64,000 nt of DNA from an uncultured Granulosicoccaceae bacterium (GTDB lineage: Bacteria; Pseudomonadota; Gammaproteobacteria; Granulosicoccales; Granulosicoccaceae): assembly GCA_938007995.1 (NCBI GenBank), contig CALLLW010000038.1, positions 1 to 64,000 of the forward strand. Reading direction: 5' to 3'. The position numbers and the translations under genes are program-made. Shown here piece by piece: positions 34,949-44,020 of this stretch. Below the pieces are notes generated by a model. The model saw only the letters and a program-made list of their open reading frames with translations, was not told where the DNA came from and ran no database searches. Within the stretch, counting starts at the first letter, position 1, and each line of letters begins with the position of its first letter.

Positions 34949-35779
34949 TCAATTCGCCTTACTGAAAATATCAATCACTCGACCGTTGCTGTCATCCATA
35001 AAATAGACAACTGAGCTGCCCGCATAGCCGTACTCTTTGACGTACAGATTCCACAAATTGCTGATATCGGTTTTTATATCCACACGTGTCTGGTAGCGCA
35101 CTCTTTTCCATAGACTGTTGTCGAGCCTGATTTCCATTTGGCCTTTCTGCTTGCGCCGAATGTCAATGAACATCTCGGCGCCTACCAGGTCATTTAAACC
35201 GGTAATCGCATCGTTGATTTCGCGCCACACCTTCTCACTGGAATCGGCGCTACCGGATGCCTTACTGCCAGACCCGTTCCTGTCAAATCCATCCCCAATG
35301 GATTCATCCTCGCCGAACACCGTCTGTTTGGCCGCTCCGACAAGCTGCCTGGCTTCGTCATTTGGCACCTCATCCGCCTTAGATGCAGAGGCCGATTTTT
35401 CTTCGCTGACCAGGCCCTGCGGCATCACAATCGGTGCGGGCATGACTGCAGTTTCACCAGACCGCTCAGCGGAGGCGATCACAGAATCGTTTTCAGATCG
35501 GGCAGCACTGCGCGATGAGTCGTTGCTGTGCACCAACCTGAAAGAAGCCAACACAACCAGGCCCAGCAATACAAAAGGGACAAGGTTCGACATCAGCTTG
35601 TTGAAGCGCTGTAGAAAATTGCGTGTCTCGTGTTCCAACCAGATGTTTCCGAAGTGAGTGTAAGCGTGAACGCTGCGAGTAGTTACAAAGGAGTAAGTGT
35701 AGTAAACTAAATGTTGCGCATTTTGTACAGTGACAACTGCCCCTATCGCGAGAAAAATATATAATCTCATATTATTCAA
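34949..35779 (-). CDS. Membrane protein of unknown function
   Basis: I do not recognise a family for this 276-residue protein. Membrane segments are likely at residues 5-22 and about 65-85 (LVPFVLLGLVVLASFRLV). They are followed by a Ser/Ala/Asp/Glu-rich, low-complexity linker (about residues 90-190) and a C-terminal folded part of mixed charge, including GQMEIRLDNSLWKRVRYQTR and YAGSSVVYFMDDSNGRVIDIF. It is probably anchored in the inner membrane with the C-terminal domain outside or inside depending on topology. It stands alone. ATG 35770 (MRLYIF) is an alternative start. Confidence 0.7.
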   Translation of the reverse strand: MNNMRLYIFLAIGAVVTVQNAQHLVYYTYSFVTTRSVHAYTHFGNIWLEHETRNFLQRFNKLMSNLVPFVLLGLVVLASFRLVHSNDSSRSAARSENDSVIASAERSGETAVMPAPIVMPQGLVSEEKSASASKADEVPNDEARQLVGAAKQTVFGEDESIGDGFDRNGSGSKASGSADSSEKVWREINDAITGLNDLVGAEMFIDIRRKQKGQMEIRLDNSLWKRVRYQTRVDIKTDISNLWNLYVKEYGYAGSSVVYFMDDSNGRVIDIFSKAN

Positions 35780-35970
35780 TAACTTAAATTAACAATATTT
35801 TGATCATTTGATGCTTGCTTTTTGTAACAAATATTTGCTTTTTTAGAACGATCAGATGACCGTAGACGCCTGACTGGCGTTGACCTCCTTGTTAACACAA
35901 AAGGCACACGAGGGCGCTAATGCTGCTGACGTATACTGCGCGCCAATAATCTCCTGACCGGTCTATTTCT

Positions 35971-37527
35971 GTGGACTCTTTACAACTGGAAGCGGCCTTT
36001 ACCTCTGCTCTGCCCGGTGACCCGGAAAGCGGCAACCACCCTCGCCAGGTGCATGATTCTGTCTGGTCAAAAACTTATCCCACAACGGCCGGCTCGCCGG
36101 TGTTGGTCAGTCATATCCCCGAGCTCACCTCACTGCTTGGTGTAGATGTTTCGGATCCGCAGTGCGCCGGTTTCTTTACCGGCGCTTCTATAGACAAAAA
36201 CAGCACACCCTACTCGATGCGCTACGGTGGCCATCAATTTGGCAACTGGGCCGGGCAACTTGGCGATGGCAGGGCAATCTCGCTTGGAGAGATAACAGAT
36301 AAGCAAGCGCAGCACTGGACCTTGCAACTGAAAGGCGCCGGACCCACTCCCTATTCCAGAGAGGGTGATGGCTATGCCGTTCTGCGATCGTCTATAAGAG
36401 AATATATGTGTGCCGAGGCAATGCATCATCTGGGCATTCCTACCACACGCTCACTGACGCTCTGCACCACAGGCGAAACGATAGCGAGAGATGTTTTCTA
36501 CAATGGCAATATCACGATGGAACAAGGCGCTATTGTCTGCCGCGTTGCACACTCGTTTGTACGTTTCGGTAACTTCGAAATTCACGCCGCATTTGAAGAA
36601 ACCGATTTACTCAAACAACTGGCTGACTTTGTGATTAGCCGGGACTACCCCCACCTGGGTAAACCATGCCAGGCTGTTTACCAGCAATGGTTTAGAGAAG
36701 TTCTCAATCGCACTGCCGGGCTAATAGCCAACTGGCAACGCGTCGGCTTTGTGCATGCGGTCATGAACACTGACAACATGTCTATTGTTGGTCAGACGAT
36801 AGACTATGGCCCGTACGGATGGCTGGAAGAATATGATCCGCGCTGGACCCCGAATTATATCGATCACAGTATGCGTCGATACTGCTACGGCAACCAGCCG
36901 GAGATCGCGCTGTGGAATTTATACCGACTTGCGAATGCCATACTGCCTTTGTTTGATACAACCGAACCATTACAGGAAGTGCTACAGGAGTACCGCAGCA
37001 CTTACGATCAAACCTGGAACAAGATACAGGCAAATAAAATAGGTCTGCAAACCTATGATTCAACAGATAATACGCTATACGAATCTTTATGGCTTGCACT
37101 GCAGACAGTCCCGGTCGACTTTACACTTTTCTTCAGGCAACTTGGCAGCATCACTCCTGATATGACAGAGCTTGAAGCGAAGGCACAGCTTGAACCTGCA
37201 CTGTATGAATCGGAGAATCCAAACGCTGAAAGTACCGCTGACTTAATGCAATGGATTCAACTCTGACAAAGCCGGGTAGAAAAGGAAGATCCGGCGGCGC
37301 GGATTGCTACCATACAGAAAACCAATCCCAGGTTTGTGTTGCGTAATTATCTGGCACTCAATGCAATTGAGTCTGCAGAAAACGGTGATTTCAAATTAAT
37401 GGAGTCTATGATGCAGGTATTGCAAACCCCTTATGACGAGCATCCGGAGCATGAAGACTTCGCCACACGTCGCCCGGACTGGGCTACCAGTAAACCTGGC
37501 TGTACCATGCTGACGTGCTCAAGTTAA
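35971..37527 (+). pseudogene. selO: SelO (YdiU) protein adenylyltransferase gene with in-frame TGA
   Basis: SelO is a pseudokinase-fold enzyme that AMPylates proteins. Frame from GTG 35971: YSMRYGGHQFGNWAGQLGDG, LKGAGPTPYSREGDGYAVLRSS, GFVHAVMNTDNMSIVGQTIDYGPYGW (the metal-binding core). It stops at TGA 37264-37266, then continues in the same frame to TAA 37525-37527. The continuation holds the conserved SelO C-terminus: NPRFVLRNYLALNAIESAE, RRPDWATSKPGCTMLTCSS. Full length would be about 518 residues, normal for the family. Homologues usually have Trp or Tyr at the stop position, so a TGG to TGA change is likely. Catalytic residues precede the stop; loss of the tail may or may not abolish function. 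Confidence 0.8.
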
Positions 37528-37592
37528 TTTGACTGTTTGATTGCACCAGCATCGTACGCCACCACCGGTACACTCTGCCGCAATCTTCTGTG

Positions 37593-38810
37593 CTATACCG
37601 CAGGCTTCCAGCGAGCAAAAAACCATAACGCAGTAGCAACCGCTACTGCAGACAACAAAAACGGTGCACCCGGCAGATAGATCGGTGTTTCGTCGCGAGT
37701 GAAAAAGCTGAATGCCCTGGTCATTAGAAACGGGCTGATGATGGTTGCCAGTGCCGTTAGTGAGCTCATCACTCCCTGCAGCTCACCCTGTGCATTTTCC
37801 GCTACGTTGTTACTCATTAAACCCTGCAATGCCGGCACCGCGACTGCACTAAAAACGCTTACCGGCATGTAGGCAAATACATGCCAGGTCTCTGTCATAA
37901 GCGGATAGGCCAAAAACGAAAGCAGATGAATACACATACCGAATACAGCAGTTATTTTCTCACCAAATTTTCTAAGGATTGGCCGGATCAATACTCCCTG
38001 TATTATCACTATGCCAAAGCCATAGGCCGCAAGAGACAATCCCACCATGCGTGCATCCCAGTCAAATTGCGCTCTGCCAAAAAATGCCCAGACTGACGGA
38101 TAAACAAAAAAGGCAATGCTTAGCAGCGTAAAAACAATCAACATAGGCATCATGCCCGGCAGTTTTTTCATTTGCTTAAACGCACCAAACGGATTGGCAC
38201 GTTGCCACTGAAAGCGGCGCTTGGTATTGCGGGTTAATGACTCTGGCAACACAAAGTAGCCGAACAGCATATTCGCAAATGCAATCACGGCTGCTGCAAA
38301 AAACGGCGCTCTGGAGCCGAACTCAGCCAGCAAGCCGCCGATCATCGGCCCGAGTACAAAACCCACTCCAAAGGCGGCGCCAAGCAATCCGAAGTTTTTG
38401 GCTTTATCTTCGTTGCTTGAGATATCAGCCATATAAGCTGCTGCAGTTGACTGCGTTGCTGCGGTAATACCACCGATAAACCGGCCAACAAACAGCAACC
38501 ACATGGACTGCGCAAGCCCCATGATCAGATAATCAACCGCCATCACCAACAGTGCGACCAATAACACCGGTCGCCTGCCAACCGCATCTGATAATCCACC
38601 GAGTATTGGCGAAAATAAAAACTGATTAATCGCAAAGACAACGGTAAGCAACCCACCCCACAGTGCCGCCTGGCTTAGATCAACACCCCCGACTTCGCTA
38701 ATCAGATCCGGCAACACCGGCATGATGATGCCGATGCCCATGGAATCGAGCACCACTGTGATAAAAATAAACACCACAGGCATTTTCACCGACCCGTTGC
38801 TCATAGCCAT
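37593..38810 (-). CDS. MFS transporter, TetA/multidrug-type
   Basis: A 405-residue protein with 12 membrane segments. The opening VVFIFITVVLDSMGIGIIMPVLP and the loop 2-3 motif GGLSDAVGRRPVLL are those of the TetA (DHA1) group. GAAFGVGFVLGPMIGG is the drug-antiporter motif C in segment 5. It exports a drug or metabolite by proton antiport; the substrate cannot be assigned. No TetR regulator is adjacent. It lies downstream of the carnitine-type operon on the same strand but 100 bp away. Confidence 0.9.
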   Translation of the reverse strand: MAMSNGSVKMPVVFIFITVVLDSMGIGIIMPVLPDLISEVGGVDLSQAALWGGLLTVVFAINQFLFSPILGGLSDAVGRRPVLLVALLVMAVDYLIMGLAQSMWLLFVGRFIGGITAATQSTAAAYMADISSNEDKAKNFGLLGAAFGVGFVLGPMIGGLLAEFGSRAPFFAAAVIAFANMLFGYFVLPESLTRNTKRRFQWQRANPFGAFKQMKKLPGMMPMLIVFTLLSIAFFVYPSVWAFFGRAQFDWDARMVGLSLAAYGFGIVIIQGVLIRPILRKFGEKITAVFGMCIHLLSFLAYPLMTETWHVFAYMPVSVFSAVAVPALQGLMSNNVAENAQGELQGVMSSLTALATIISPFLMTRAFSFFTRDETPIYLPGAPFLLSAVAVATALWFFARWKPAV

Positions 38811-38914
38811 TAACTCTTTAAGATTATATTGAGCAGTATTGCCAGTCTGCGCTTGCTGAATTGCTGCTATTTATCTGCGGTACAAGATAAACAAAACAGG
38901 TAGCAATGCCTTCA

Positions 38915-39700
38915 CTACCTGCCCTTCCAAACCGGATCACGCTTTTCTGCAAAGGCTCTCGCGCCCTCAAGCTGATCTTCCGAGCTGTATAGTTTGTCTA
39001 CTGTGGCGAGTTGTCGTTTTGAGACTTTATTTAAAGCATCCTGAAACTTCATGTCTTCCGCTTCCCTGACTACCTCTTTGATAGCGGCGTAAACCAGCGG
39101 TGGCCCGGATACCAGCAAGCGTGCAAGCTCCCAGGTTTTATCGAGCAACTCATCCGACTGACATATTTCTTTGATCAGTCCCCAGCGTTGCGCTTCTTCT
39201 GCATCAAACCAGCGACCGGTGAGCAGCAGATCCATTGCAACATGATACGGAATCCGCTTAGGCAGTTTTATCGATGCTGCATCAGCCACGGTACCGGAGC
39301 GAATTTCCGGTAATGCGAAGGTTGCTGTGTTTGATGCCATGATTAAATCACAAGACAACGCGAGCTCCAGCCCACCACCACAGCAGATACCATTGACTGC
39401 ACAAATCACCGGCTTATTTAGATTGCCAAGCTCCTGCAAACCACCAAATCCGCCGATGCCGTAATCACCATCTACCGCATCGCCGTCTGCCGCCGCCTTA
39501 AGATCCCAACCGGGACAAAAAAACTTCTCTCCCTCAGCACGCAGTATGGCTATACGCAATTCGTCATCATCACGAAACTGCATAAAGATCTCACCCATCA
39601 TGCGACTGGTGGCAAGATCAATGGAGTTGGCCTTGGGACGATCTATAGTGACTTCCAGTATCTGGCCTTCACGTCGAGTTCTGATTGGTGAATCTGTCAT
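38915..39700 (-). CDS. caiD: Carnitinyl-CoA dehydratase / crotonobetainyl-CoA hydratase
   Basis: A 261-residue crotonase. It aligns with E. coli CaiD over its full length: LEVTIDRPKANSIDLATSR, KFFCPGWDLKAAADGDA, KPVICAVNGICCGGGLELALS, and the identical C-terminus FAEKRDPVWKGR. It interconverts crotonobetainyl-CoA and carnitinyl-CoA. One change is that the region with the active-site Glu reads GTVADAASIKLPKR where CaiD has GIVPDSGGVLRLPK. The start follows the ligase stop by a base or so, so translation is coupled. It is the last gene of the carnitine-type operon. Confidence 0.9.
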   Translation of the reverse strand: MTDSPIRTRREGQILEVTIDRPKANSIDLATSRMMGEIFMQFRDDDELRIAILRAEGEKFFCPGWDLKAAADGDAVDGDYGIGGFGGLQELGNLNKPVICAVNGICCGGGLELALSCDLIMASNTATFALPEIRSGTVADAASIKLPKRIPYHVAMDLLLTGRWFDAEEAQRWGLIKEICQSDELLDKTWELARLLVSGPPLVYAAIKEVVREAEDMKFQDALNKVSKRQLATVDKLYSSEDQLEGARAFAEKRDPVWKGR

Positions 39701-39701
39701 A

Positions 39702-41777
39702 TCAATTTACCTTGTCATCTGCAACAGATGCTGTGGCTGTAATCAGGGCATCCGCCACGATAGTTTTATCTGTAAAGCAGAGTAGCGGATTAATCTCGAC
39801 TTCAACAATTTGCTGATGATGTTTTTCTACACACATACCCAGCTGCAAAATCGACTGCAAAATAGAATGCCTATCCGCACCCGCCTGGCCACGGTAGCCA
39901 TGCAGCATGGCAGAAATTTTAAGCTGCTCTAATTTAGACCGAAGCTCTGCCTCGGATAGCGGCAGCAACATTGAAACGGTATCATGCAACAGCTCGGTAT
40001 AAATGCCACCAGCGCCAACCGTCAGTCTGAACAAACCATCTGCCTCACGGACAACACCTACTAACAACTCTGCCACCGCACCAGAGCAAAAAGGCTCTAC
40101 CAGCAGCTCACCAGAGAGACCAAGCAGTCGACTGCAGTGCAAACGCAGATCTTTTTCAGATTGAATATCAAGCACAACCGCGTCCTGCTCTGACTTGTGC
40201 GCTATTCCCAGCGCTTTAAGCACTAACGGATAGCCGGTGACATCCGCTGCGGCCACTGCCTGCTCGGTGCTCGTGACTGTGACGAAATTTTCGACAGGCA
40301 GGCCAGAGTTTTTTAAGAACGCTTTCGCCTCTGATTCTGACAGCACCTGCGTTTGCTCTGATACAGGGTCAGATTGAAGCAACGCATTGTCACTGCTGTG
40401 ATAACTGCCAATGGCAAAAGCGGCAGCGACAGCATCAAGCGCTTCTTCCACACCGCCAAAAGCCGGCACACCGCGTTGCATTAAATAATCACATACCGGT
40501 TCTGGCAGATTTTCCGGCAAAGTTGCCAATACTGCGACTGCAGCTTCACTGCTATCGCGCGCTTTTAATAATGCTTCGATAGCTACCCACCAACTGTCAT
40601 CTTCACACAGATCACTGCGTGGGAAATCAATGACCAGGAAGGTCATCGCGGCCGGTGTTGATAACATGGCAGCAAAGGTATTCGTCATCGCCTCGGGATC
40701 ATTCCAAATATAGGTGTGGTAATCCAGCGGATTGGCCAGTGCCACCATCGGCCCGAGTGCTTCACGCAACTTATGAACTTGCTGAGCATCCAGTGGCGGA
40801 TATTCCAGAGATCGATCACCGATGGCATCAGCCATTAATCCTGCCTCTCCACCGGAACAACTCATTGATGCAATCGTGCTACTTTGCAGCGCACCATAGC
40901 AGTGCAGCAATTTCAGAGACTCAAGGAAGGATGGTATAGAGCTGACTCGTGCAAAGCCGAGCCGTTCTATCAGAGCGGAGGCCGATGCATCACTGCCTGA
41001 CAGAGAGTTGGTATGCGATACCATCGCAGATTGTGACTGTTCAGTTCTACCTGCCTTGATCACAACAACACCCACACCCTGGCCATGCGCCTTACGTGAT
41101 AGTTTCTGCAAACCCGGGATATCGGCAAAGCCTTCTATATGCAAGCCGATTGCTGTCACACGCTCATCATCAAGTAGCGCACAAGCTATCTTTGCCAGAC
41201 TCACCTTAGCCTGATTACCTGCAGTCATTACATAGGCTATAGGCAGTCCGCGACACTGCATGGTCATATTGATCGCGATATTCGATGACTGAGTGATTAT
41301 TGCAACACCACTGCTTACACGCTTACCACCGTGTTGATCCGGCCATAACAAAGCTCCATCAAGGTAGTTGATCAAACCATAGCAATTCGGACCGATAATC
41401 GGCATGCCAGATGCTGCCATCAGTAATTTTTCCTGCAGCACCTGACCAGACTCATCTTCTGCTGCAGCTTCACTAAAACCTGACGCAAAGCAGACTGCAC
41501 CACCTGCACCCATGGCAGCCAGTTCATTGACAATGTCGATTGTTAGCTTACGATTAACTCCGATAAAAGTGGCATCAGGAGGTGCAGGCAGGTCCTGCAC
41601 TGTGCGAAAACAAGGAACACCGTGAAAGTCATCAAGCTTTGGATGTATCGGCCAGATCCTGCCATCAAACTGCATACGCAGGCATTGCTCAACAACATTC
41701 CTGCCCCAGGAACCACCGATTACTGCAATGCTTTGCGGACGCAGCAGTCTGTTGAGGTTATTGGTATCGTCAGTCAT
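39702..41777 (-). CDS. NDP-forming acyl-CoA synthetase family CoA ligase
   Basis: A 691-residue single-chain ligase. The CoA-binding Rossmann domain at the N-terminus (LRPQSIAVIGGSWG) is followed by two succinyl-CoA-synthetase-like domains (PIIGPNCYGLINY, then MSCSGGEAGLMADAIGDR). The C-terminal ATP-grasp domain has YPLVLKALGIAHKSEQDAVVL and VGAGGIYTELLHDTVSMLLP. It makes acyl-CoA from an acid, CoA and ATP, giving ADP. Between caiD and an acyl-CoA dehydrogenase it most likely activates carnitine, crotonobetaine or gamma-butyrobetaine, replacing the AMP-forming CaiC; that is inference from context. Confidence 0.87.
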   Translation of the reverse strand: MTDDTNNLNRLLRPQSIAVIGGSWGRNVVEQCLRMQFDGRIWPIHPKLDDFHGVPCFRTVQDLPAPPDATFIGVNRKLTIDIVNELAAMGAGGAVCFASGFSEAAAEDESGQVLQEKLLMAASGMPIIGPNCYGLINYLDGALLWPDQHGGKRVSSGVAIITQSSNIAINMTMQCRGLPIAYVMTAGNQAKVSLAKIACALLDDERVTAIGLHIEGFADIPGLQKLSRKAHGQGVGVVVIKAGRTEQSQSAMVSHTNSLSGSDASASALIERLGFARVSSIPSFLESLKLLHCYGALQSSTIASMSCSGGEAGLMADAIGDRSLEYPPLDAQQVHKLREALGPMVALANPLDYHTYIWNDPEAMTNTFAAMLSTPAAMTFLVIDFPRSDLCEDDSWWVAIEALLKARDSSEAAVAVLATLPENLPEPVCDYLMQRGVPAFGGVEEALDAVAAAFAIGSYHSSDNALLQSDPVSEQTQVLSESEAKAFLKNSGLPVENFVTVTSTEQAVAAADVTGYPLVLKALGIAHKSEQDAVVLDIQSEKDLRLHCSRLLGLSGELLVEPFCSGAVAELLVGVVREADGLFRLTVGAGGIYTELLHDTVSMLLPLSEAELRSKLEQLKISAMLHGYRGQAGADRHSILQSILQLGMCVEKHHQQIVEVEINPLLCFTDKTIVADALITATASVADDKVN

Positions 41778-41849
41778 TGGCCAACAGGTTCGGGTTCTGG
41801 TTTGCGTTCTGGTTTGCGTTCTGGCTCGGTCTAATGTTCTGTTTAAGGC

Positions 41850-43010
41850 TTAGGCACCGAGCGGGCGCAATAACTCACGACTGATAATATGGCGCTGTAT
41901 CTCTGAAGTGCCATCCCAGATGCGCTCAACTCTGGCATCACGCCAGAACCGCGCAAGCGGTAAGTCACTCATCAGACCCATACCGCCAAAGATCTGTATT
42001 GCTTCATCGGTGACTTTAGCCAGCATCTCTGATGCATAGACTTTAGCACTGGCTATTTCACGATTGGCTGGTAGTTGTTGGTCAAGTCGCCATGCACCGG
42101 AAAGGGTTAAAAGATCTGCTGCATCGATCTCTGTGATCATGTCTGCGATCTTAAACCCGACTCCCTGAAACTTACCAATGGGCTGGCCGAACTGTTGTCG
42201 CTCTGCCGCCTGCGCCAGTGCCAGATCAAAAACGCGTCGCGCCCGACCAACACACATAGCAGCAACGGTGATCCGTGTGGCGTAAAGCCACTCGTTCATG
42301 ATATTAAAACCACCGTGTAATTCACCCAGTATTTGCGAATCAGGCAGGCGGCAATCATCAAACTGCAGACGGCAGTTCTGATAACCACGGTGCGACACTG
42401 AATCATAGCCCGGCAGTATTTCAAACCCCGGTGTACCACGATCCACCAGAAAACAGGTGATTTTCTTTTTTATGCCACGCGGTGTTTGTTCTTCTCCGGT
42501 GGCGATAAAGACAATCACAAAGTCGGCAACATCAGCATGCGATATAAAATGTTTACTACCGTTAACCACCCAGTCACCACCCTGCTTTATAGCCGTGCAC
42601 TTCATGCTTCTTACATCGGAACCTGCATCGGGTTCGGTCATTGCCAGAGCATCCATCTTTTCACCGCTTACCGCTGGCAGCAGATATTTTTCTCTCTGTT
42701 CACCGGTACATGCCATCAGTATGTTTGAAGGGCGGCCAAAAAAGTGACTCAGCGCCATCGACGCGCGACCAAGCTCTCTTTCTACCAGACAGAAATCAAC
42801 ATGGCTTAAACCGCCGCCACCGACTTCTTCAGGCATATTTGAAGCATAAAATCCGATATCGATACACTTGCGTTTGATCTGCTGCGCCAGATCCGGTGAC
42901 ACCACACCAGCACGTTCCACCTGCTCTTCATGTGGATACAATTCTTTTTCACAGAACTCTCTGACTGTTGAAACAATCAATTGCTGTTCTTCTGTAAGCG
43001 CAAAGTTCAT
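41850..43010 (-). CDS. Acyl-CoA dehydrogenase, CaiA-like role
   Basis: A 386-residue FAD acyl-CoA dehydrogenase with all three domains: AMTEPDAGSDVRSMKC, NGSKHFISHADVADFVIVF, RQQFGQPIGKFQGVGFKIADM, and FGGMGLMSDLPLARFWRDAR. The position often carrying the catalytic Glu in medium-chain enzymes reads WDGTSEIQ, with Asp. By context it would oxidise gamma-butyrobetainyl-CoA to crotonobetainyl-CoA or do the reverse. The gap to the ligase gene is 72 bp and contains short TTCTGGTTTGCG direct repeats. Length fits the family. Confidence 0.88.
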   Translation of the reverse strand: MNFALTEEQQLIVSTVREFCEKELYPHEEQVERAGVVSPDLAQQIKRKCIDIGFYASNMPEEVGGGGLSHVDFCLVERELGRASMALSHFFGRPSNILMACTGEQREKYLLPAVSGEKMDALAMTEPDAGSDVRSMKCTAIKQGGDWVVNGSKHFISHADVADFVIVFIATGEEQTPRGIKKKITCFLVDRGTPGFEILPGYDSVSHRGYQNCRLQFDDCRLPDSQILGELHGGFNIMNEWLYATRITVAAMCVGRARRVFDLALAQAAERQQFGQPIGKFQGVGFKIADMITEIDAADLLTLSGAWRLDQQLPANREIASAKVYASEMLAKVTDEAIQIFGGMGLMSDLPLARFWRDARVERIWDGTSEIQRHIISRELLRPLGA

Positions 43011-43021
43011 TGCAACACCTG

Positions 43022-44008
43022 TTATTGTTTTGTGCCTTTCAAGCGTTGGTCATGTTCGTTTAACAAGTGACCGGCACCCCAGTCTGTTTGCTTTAAACCG
43101 CGCATCATTGCAACCAGATTGTTATCACGAATTCGTTCAAGCTCTCTTATTGAGTGCATGCCGGACTGCTCATCTGACTGTGTGGCAATGGTATCGACCA
43201 GTTCATCAGTAAGCTCGGGCACGTCCGTCAGTTTGGTCCACGGCCATTGTAAACAAGGACCGAATTGCGCAATAAAATGCCCCATACCGTCTTCACCACC
43301 GGCTACACGATAAGTTTCAAACAATCCCATCTGCGCCCATCGCAAACCAAAACCGTAGCGAATGGCATCATCAATTTCTTCAGTGGTGGCGATACCATCT
43401 TTGATCATCCAGAGCCCTTCACGCCAGACAGCTTCAAGGAATCGATCTGCAATATGTGCATCAATCTCTTTGCGAACTTTTAACGGCTTCATACCCACTG
43501 ATGTCAGTAACTCGCAGGCTTGATCAACAATTGCTACCTCTGTTTGCGCACCGGCAACTACTTCAACCAATGGCAGCAGGTAAACCGGATTAAATGGATG
43601 TGCAACAAGGATCTGCTGTGGGTATATTGCATTTTCCTGCAACACGCTCGGTTTATAACCTGAAGTGGAAGAACCAAGCACGGCATGCCGTGCCGCGTGT
43701 TGTTGTACTTCTTTAAACACGCTGTGCTTGATATCTATGCGTTCCGGTACGCTTTCCTGTATCCAGTCTGCGCCAACAACAGCGGTTTTTATATCGGCAA
43801 CGAAATTCAGCGCACCTTCAGCAGGCATTGCCACATCGGCAAGACGCGGCAGTGACACTCTTGCATTCTCAAGCACGGCATTGAGTTTTCGTTCAGCATC
43901 ATCAGACGGATCATAAACGCGGACATTCCAGCCGTTTAACAAAAACCTGGCTGCCCAGCCACCACCGATAACACCACCGCCAATAACAGCTGCTGTGTTT
44001 TTTTGCAT
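43022..44008 (-). CDS. lcdH: L-carnitine dehydrogenase (3-hydroxyacyl-CoA dehydrogenase family)
   Basis: A 328-residue NAD-dependent dehydrogenase. N-terminal Rossmann motif AAVIGGGVIGGGWAARFLLNG, then SSTSGYKPSVLQ, VAHPFNPVYLLPLVEVV, and DRFLEAVWREGLWMIKDGIATTEEIDDAIRYGFGLRWAQMG. These are hallmarks of carnitine dehydrogenases (CdhA/LcdH), which convert L-carnitine to 3-dehydrocarnitine. Its neighbour encodes a BKACE enzyme that cleaves dehydrocarnitine, exactly the known cdhA-cdhC pairing. It lies 12 bp from both the BKACE and acyl-CoA dehydrogenase genes. Confidence 0.9.
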   Translation of the reverse strand: MQKNTAAVIGGGVIGGGWAARFLLNGWNVRVYDPSDDAERKLNAVLENARVSLPRLADVAMPAEGALNFVADIKTAVVGADWIQESVPERIDIKHSVFKEVQQHAARHAVLGSSTSGYKPSVLQENAIYPQQILVAHPFNPVYLLPLVEVVAGAQTEVAIVDQACELLTSVGMKPLKVRKEIDAHIADRFLEAVWREGLWMIKDGIATTEEIDDAIRYGFGLRWAQMGLFETYRVAGGEDGMGHFIAQFGPCLQWPWTKLTDVPELTDELVDTIATQSDEQSGMHSIRELERIRDNNLVAMMRGLKQTDWGAGHLLNEHDQRLKGTKQ

Positions 44009-44020
44009 TCGAAGTCGACC

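Noticed and set aside
37271-37295. Calling a SECIS element after the selO TGA
   Set aside because: Only a 5-bp stem with a 15-base loop, no known Sec at this SelO site, and no sel genes in the window. Kept only as a possibility to exclude.
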